From NCBI GenBank assembly GCA_017455085.1, contig JAFTBT010000068.1, forward strand, positions 1 to 8,482: a DNA stretch of 8,482 nucleotides, given 5' to 3'. Under the pieces are notes generated by a model, which did not search any database, was not told the origin of the DNA, and was given only the letters and a program-made list of their open reading frames with translations. Positions 5,695-8,482 of the stretch are shown here, piece by piece; position 1 is the first letter of the stretch, and every line of letters starts with the position of its first letter. Made by a program: the position numbers and the translations under genes. Source of the DNA: Synergistaceae bacterium. GTDB lineage: Bacteria > Synergistota > Synergistia > Synergistales > Aminobacteriaceae.

Positions 5695-6260
5695 TAGGCC
5701 CTAACATGACGAATATCACACGCGTACTCAGCAGAATCGAAGAAATCAACCGCAGGCTCATGCCCGATATGTACCAGCACCCTACAGCTCCACTCAAGAG
5801 CAAATTCGTGGACGTGCTTAACGAAGTCAACAAAGCAGCCAGAAAATCCCGAAGCAATATCTCCGGCAAAACCAGCTATACAGAACTTCAGGACGTTATA
5901 GACTCCTGCGCAGAAAAATACAACGTCGACAGCGAACTCATCCGCGCAATGATTCAGGTCGAGTCCGGCTGGAATACCGATGCCGTCTCCAACAAAGGTG
6001 CTCAGGGACTCATGCAGCTTATGCCACGTACTGCGGCAATGTTGGGCGTGAGTGATCCGTTTGACGCTGAACAGAACATAGAGGGCGGCGTAAGATACAT
6101 TTCTGACCTGACCGATAAATATCGCGGAGACATCGAGAAAGCATTAGCGGCATACAACGCTGGGCCTGCACGTGTAGATTCCGGGAACATTCCGGAAGTG
6201 TCCAAGCGTTACGTGAAAAATATCATGTCCATATACCGCAGACTTCGTGAGATGAGCTGA
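5691..6260 (+). CDS. Lytic transglycosylase (SLT domain) of the flagellar operon
   Basis: Such enzymes cleave the MurNAc-GlcNAc glycosidic bond of peptidoglycan with formation of 1,6-anhydroMurNAc; in flagellar loci they open the wall for the rod. The 189-residue protein has an N-terminal region of about 60 residues without a domain I know, then an SLT/goose-lysozyme-type domain (about 64-187). Motifs in order are the catalytic glutamate E91 in QVESGW, SNKGAQGLMQLMPRTA (100-115), the GV.DPFDAEQNIEGGVRYI stretch (119-137) and the ALAAYNAGPARV signature (151-162). No N-terminal hydrophobic segment is visible, so it is not an obvious Sec substrate. Export through the flagellar type III apparatus, as for FlgJ, is an inference from context. 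It uses a TTG start behind a strong ribosome binding site (an ATG at 5706 is the alternative). It lies 78 bp after fliJ and 58 bp before the ylxF-like gene. Confidence 0.9.
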   Translation: MIGPNMTNITRVLSRIEEINRRLMPDMYQHPTAPLKSKFVDVLNEVNKAARKSRSNISGKTSYTELQDVIDSCAEKYNVDSELIRAMIQVESGWNTDAVSNKGAQGLMQLMPRTAAMLGVSDPFDAEQNIEGGVRYISDLTDKYRGDIEKALAAYNAGPARVDSGNIPEVSKRYVKNIMSIYRRLREMS

Positions 6261-6318
6261 ACCAATACCAGAAAATTCCAAGCATTACACAAAATATTAA
6301 TGGAGATGAGATGATAAC

Positions 6319-7026
6319 ATGGCAGAAGAAAGACCCGCCAATAATGCACCGAATCCAGACGCACCAACTGAACCCGTAATAGTCAGGCGCAAGAAAAAGA
6401 AAAAGGGCATGGGAAAATTCACGTTCTTCCTGTGGATGCTGCTGCTTGCTCTGGGAACTGCTACAGGAATGCACCTCAGCGGCATTTGGGACGGCAGGCC
6501 ACTGTTCTGGACGATCATACCCAATATTCCGTATTTCGGGCCCCAGCTCGCGGAGTTCTTCAACGTCCCGGAATTTTACGCCCTGAACACACAGGATCGC
6601 CGAGCAGTTGAGCTTGAGCAGTGGCAGAGACGCCTTGACGCTCAGGAGCGCGCACTCGAGAGCAGGGACATCGCACGCATGGAGGTCTACGAGAACAGAG
6701 AACTTGCACTCGTGGAGCTTTCACGCGACGTATCTCGCCGTCAGCGCAGGCTTCAGGCTCAGGAGGCAGCACAGGCCTCGCAAGAATCAGACGGCCCCAC
6801 AGAAACAGAGCAGGAACTCATCAATCAGGTGGCACGCACTTATCGGGAGATGTCCGCACGAAACGCAGCAGCAGTCGTTGAGCAGTTACGTGACACTTTT
6901 GCTGTGGAGCTGTTGATGCGACTCCCCAATGACGCAAGAGCCTCGATAATGGGCAAGCTCAAACCCACAAAGGCCGCAAGAATCACTGAGCTCATGTCCA
7001 TAGCGCGACAGAACAATAACCGTTAG
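6319..7026 (+). CDS. ylxF: MotE/YlxF-like flagellar protein with MgtE N-terminal-type domain
   Basis: The 235-residue product has a charged, proline-rich N-terminus with RRKKKKK (23-29), one membrane helix (about 33-52) and an extracytoplasmic linker. A long coiled coil follows (about 96-150, Arg/Glu/Gln-rich), then a C-terminal domain (about 170-228) matching the MgtE_N superhelical repeat, with REMSARNAAAVVEQL and LLMRLPNDARASIMGKL. This layout matches MotE of Sinorhizobium, described as a periplasmic chaperone for MotC, and YlxF of Bacillus, encoded between fliJ and fliK. The exact role is unsettled; a part in stator or motor assembly is inferred. The symbol is by position and architecture, so treat it as ylxF-like. 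The ATG at 6319 has only a modest GGAG 13 bases upstream. The stop overlaps the fliK ribosome binding site, so coupling with fliK is likely. Confidence 0.85.
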   Translation: MAEERPANNAPNPDAPTEPVIVRRKKKKKGMGKFTFFLWMLLLALGTATGMHLSGIWDGRPLFWTIIPNIPYFGPQLAEFFNVPEFYALNTQDRRAVELEQWQRRLDAQERALESRDIARMEVYENRELALVELSRDVSRRQRRLQAQEAAQASQESDGPTETEQELINQVARTYREMSARNAAAVVEQLRDTFAVELLMRLPNDARASIMGKLKPTKAARITELMSIARQNNNR

Positions 7027-7041
7027 GAGGTGTTATTCACC

Positions 7042-8482
7042 ATGACAGCAGACGTATTCGCAGCACTTCAGGCATTCCAAAACATTCAGACCATACAGAC
7101 AACACTACAGGAGACTCCTTCAGGAGAAACGGACTCACGAGCCGGACTCTTTGCCAGCCTCATGAACGAGTGCATTGCTGAGGGAGAAGCAGCAGGTTTT
7201 TCGGAGCAAGTGCTTGTGATCCCTGAAGAAATACCTGATCCGCAGATGATGGCATTCACCGCTACTAAAACATTCCCGCAGTCGGTGATGAATATTCTTG
7301 CTGGTGAGGCAGAAATTACGCCCGATACTCCGTCACCTGAAGTCATGCATGAAAACATACAGACCTCACAGGAAAAACCAGACGATGACGTGGTGATTTG
7401 GCCGGAGGACGAGGCAGAACAGATATCTGCACCCGAACTTGCGGACGAAGATATGACTCCGGAATCTCCAGAGCCTTCTCGTGCTGAAGATATATCCCGC
7501 GAAAATCCAGAGCCTTCTCGTGCTGAAGATATACCCCCTGAAGTTCACGAGCCTGCACTCGCGGAAAATACCACGCACAAACCTACCTACGCTCCGGCCA
7601 AGACAGACACACTAAAGGCATCTCACGACACGGAGGACACTCAAGAATCCGAAGAGCCGCAGGAGATTCCGGAAGTCAGCGCAGAAATGGCGGAACTCGC
7701 GGGAGTCGTGAACCTCCAGCCGCAAAATACACCACTGCCGCAAAATTCAGCACAGCCAGAGATTCAGGACACACTGACTCAGCCCGAAAGGTCAGCAGGA
7801 TTCTCACAGCCCTCACGTCAGCGAAGAGTTCAGCCCGAAACTCCCCAAGCACCTCACGAACAGCAAGAGACACCAGAAGCTCATGAAGCTAGAGCGGATA
7901 TTTCTGTGAACCGTGAAGCGTTTTCTGAGAATGATGATGATGGAGATTCTGACGCACAACAGCAAAATCCTAACCCTCAAAGCCAGAATCACAACACCAC
8001 CCAGAATCAGACACAGACACAGACACGCAAAACTGACTCCAGAAACATCAAAACTGAAGCACCAAGTCAGAATACAGCTCCAGAATCACGCAGAACAGAG
8101 TCGCATTCGGATTTCGGGGCGTATTTCGAGGGAGTACTCAACAGCAGACGAAGCACCGCAAGAGTTTCTGAGCCTATGCCGCTGAACTTGAGGAGTGCAG
8201 AGAATTTTTCGCAAGCCGCGACTCTCAGGGACGGACTCACGAACGTTGTGAGATTCATCCGCGCTGATGGTGTCCAGAAAGCGAGAGTCGTAGTTGATCC
8301 TCCTGCACTTGGCCGTGTCTCTGTGGAATTGACCTCCGGAACTTCGGGCGTTGAGGCGTCAATTAAAGTAGCTAGTGAGCAAATCCGACAACTAGTGCAA
8401 GACCAAATCTCACAATTACGCATGAATTTATCCCAGCAGGGTGTCCAAGTAGCAGAATTTACCGTAGATGTTCAGCAGGACA
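7042..8482 (+). CDS. fliK: Flagellar hook-length control protein FliK, 3' end outside window
   Basis: FliK is exported during hook growth, measures hook length and switches the export gate from hook to filament substrates. The frame is open from ATG 7042 to the window edge (480 codons plus one base). AGGAGG (7025-7030) lies 11 bases upstream and overlaps the stop codon of the ylxF-like gene. Residues 1-110 are moderately ordered. About 110-385 is low-complexity, rich in Glu, Pro, Gln, Ser and Thr, as in the ruler part of FliK. From about 393 the conserved C-terminal Flg_hook domain begins, with VVVDPPALGRVSVEL (416-430) followed by a SEQIRQLVQDQISQLRMNL helix and GVQVAEFTVDV. The end of this domain and its tail are cut off. 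A 13-residue tandem repeat lies at 130-181, and QNQTQTQTRK contains three CAGACA units (8008-8025). The coding strand is C-rich. Confidence 0.93.
   Translation, partial: MTADVFAALQAFQNIQTIQTTLQETPSGETDSRAGLFASLMNECIAEGEAAGFSEQVLVIPEEIPDPQMMAFTATKTFPQSVMNILAGEAEITPDTPSPEVMHENIQTSQEKPDDDVVIWPEDEAEQISAPELADEDMTPESPEPSRAEDISRENPEPSRAEDIPPEVHEPALAENTTHKPTYAPAKTDTLKASHDTEDTQESEEPQEIPEVSAEMAELAGVVNLQPQNTPLPQNSAQPEIQDTLTQPERSAGFSQPSRQRRVQPETPQAPHEQQETPEAHEARADISVNREAFSENDDDGDSDAQQQNPNPQSQNHNTTQNQTQTQTRKTDSRNIKTEAPSQNTAPESRRTESHSDFGAYFEGVLNSRRSTARVSEPMPLNLRSAENFSQAATLRDGLTNVVRFIRADGVQKARVVVDPPALGRVSVELTSGTSGVEASIKVASEQIRQLVQDQISQLRMNLSQQGVQVAEFTVDVQQD
7429..7584 (+). repeat. 39-bp (13-residue) tandem repeat in fliK, about four units
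   Basis: Units at 7429-7467, 7468-7506, 7507-7545 and 7546-7584 keep the reading frame. The middle two share 28 identical bases in a row (7467-7494 and 7506-7533) and encode PEPSRAEDISREN and PEPSRAEDIPPEV. The outer two are diverged: APELADEDMTPES and HEPALAENTTHKP. The repeat lies in the disordered ruler part of FliK. Confidence 0.85.

Larger units (their letters stand above)
5587..5726 (+). repeat. Imperfect ~50-bp direct duplication around a ribosome binding site
   Basis: CACGAAAAGGAGG occurs exactly at 5587-5599 and 5669-5681, 82 bp apart. With a few substitutions and one-base gaps the similarity continues through a CCCT.ACATG.ACGAAT stretch to about 5634 and 5715. The first copy lies over the end of fliJ; the second supplies the ribosome binding site and start of the transglycosylase. 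It looks like an old tandem duplication of the fliJ/transglycosylase junction. Confidence 0.6.

Noticed and set aside
8008..8025. CAGACA triplicate in fliK as a phase-variable microsatellite
   Set aside because: The unit is 6 bp, so slippage would keep the frame, and three copies are too few to expect instability.
8067..8423. 118-codon minus-strand frame opposite the FliK C-terminal domain
   Set aside because: Ser/Thr/Arg-rich antisense shadow; the plus strand carries the recognisable hook-length-control domain.

Overview
The window is part of a bacterial flagellar export and motor operon. Gene order on the + strand is: 3' end of a small-molecule kinase, fliG, fliH, fliI, a small membrane protein gene, [a minus-strand gene], fliJ, a lytic transglycosylase gene, a ylxF/motE-like gene and the 5' part of fliK. 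The core order fliG-fliH-fliI-fliJ-ylxF-fliK matches the fla/che operon layout known from Bacillus and many other phyla. The FliG and FliH N-termini, the transglycosylase placed between fliJ and the MgtE-N-domain gene, and a GC content near 50-55% suggest a member of the Synergistota. That assignment comes from recalled family resemblance and gene order, not from a search, so it is only moderately certain.

Layout. 1-456: C-terminal part of an APH/choline-kinase-like phosphotransferase, ending 12 bp before fliG. 469-3798: fliG, fliH and fliI, packed with an 8-bp overlap or a 2-bp gap. They encode the motor switch protein, the ATPase regulator and the export ATPase. 3802-4176: an AT-richer orphan gene for a one-pass membrane protein with a coiled coil, attached directly to fliI. 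4198-4983: a minus-strand gene convergent with it, encoding an N-terminal signal/anchor, a long coiled coil and a beta-rich C-terminal domain. 4984-5156: an AT-rich divergent intergenic region with a good minus-strand promoter, a plausible plus-strand promoter and two copies of a ~16-bp repeat. 5157-7026: fliJ, a lytic transglycosylase with no evident signal peptide, and the MotE/YlxF-like protein. 7042-8482: fliK, cut by the window edge within its hook-length-control C-terminal domain.

How the genes work together. FliI (ATPase), FliH (regulator/stator) and FliJ (central stalk) form the soluble export engine of the flagellar type III secretion system. FliG is the rotor ring that takes torque from the stator. 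FliK measures hook length and switches export specificity. The transglycosylase probably opens peptidoglycan for the growing rod. The MotE/YlxF-like protein is a membrane coiled-coil protein probably linked to motor or stator function.

The least ordinary part is 3.8-5.16 kb. Two membrane coiled-coil proteins of unknown function break the operon between fliI and fliJ, one of them on the opposite strand, so the second half needs its own promoter. Hand counts also show the G/C strand bias reversing at this point: G exceeds C on the + strand to the left, and C often exceeds G to the right. This suggests a rearrangement boundary, a replication-strand switch or, less interestingly, a chimeric join.
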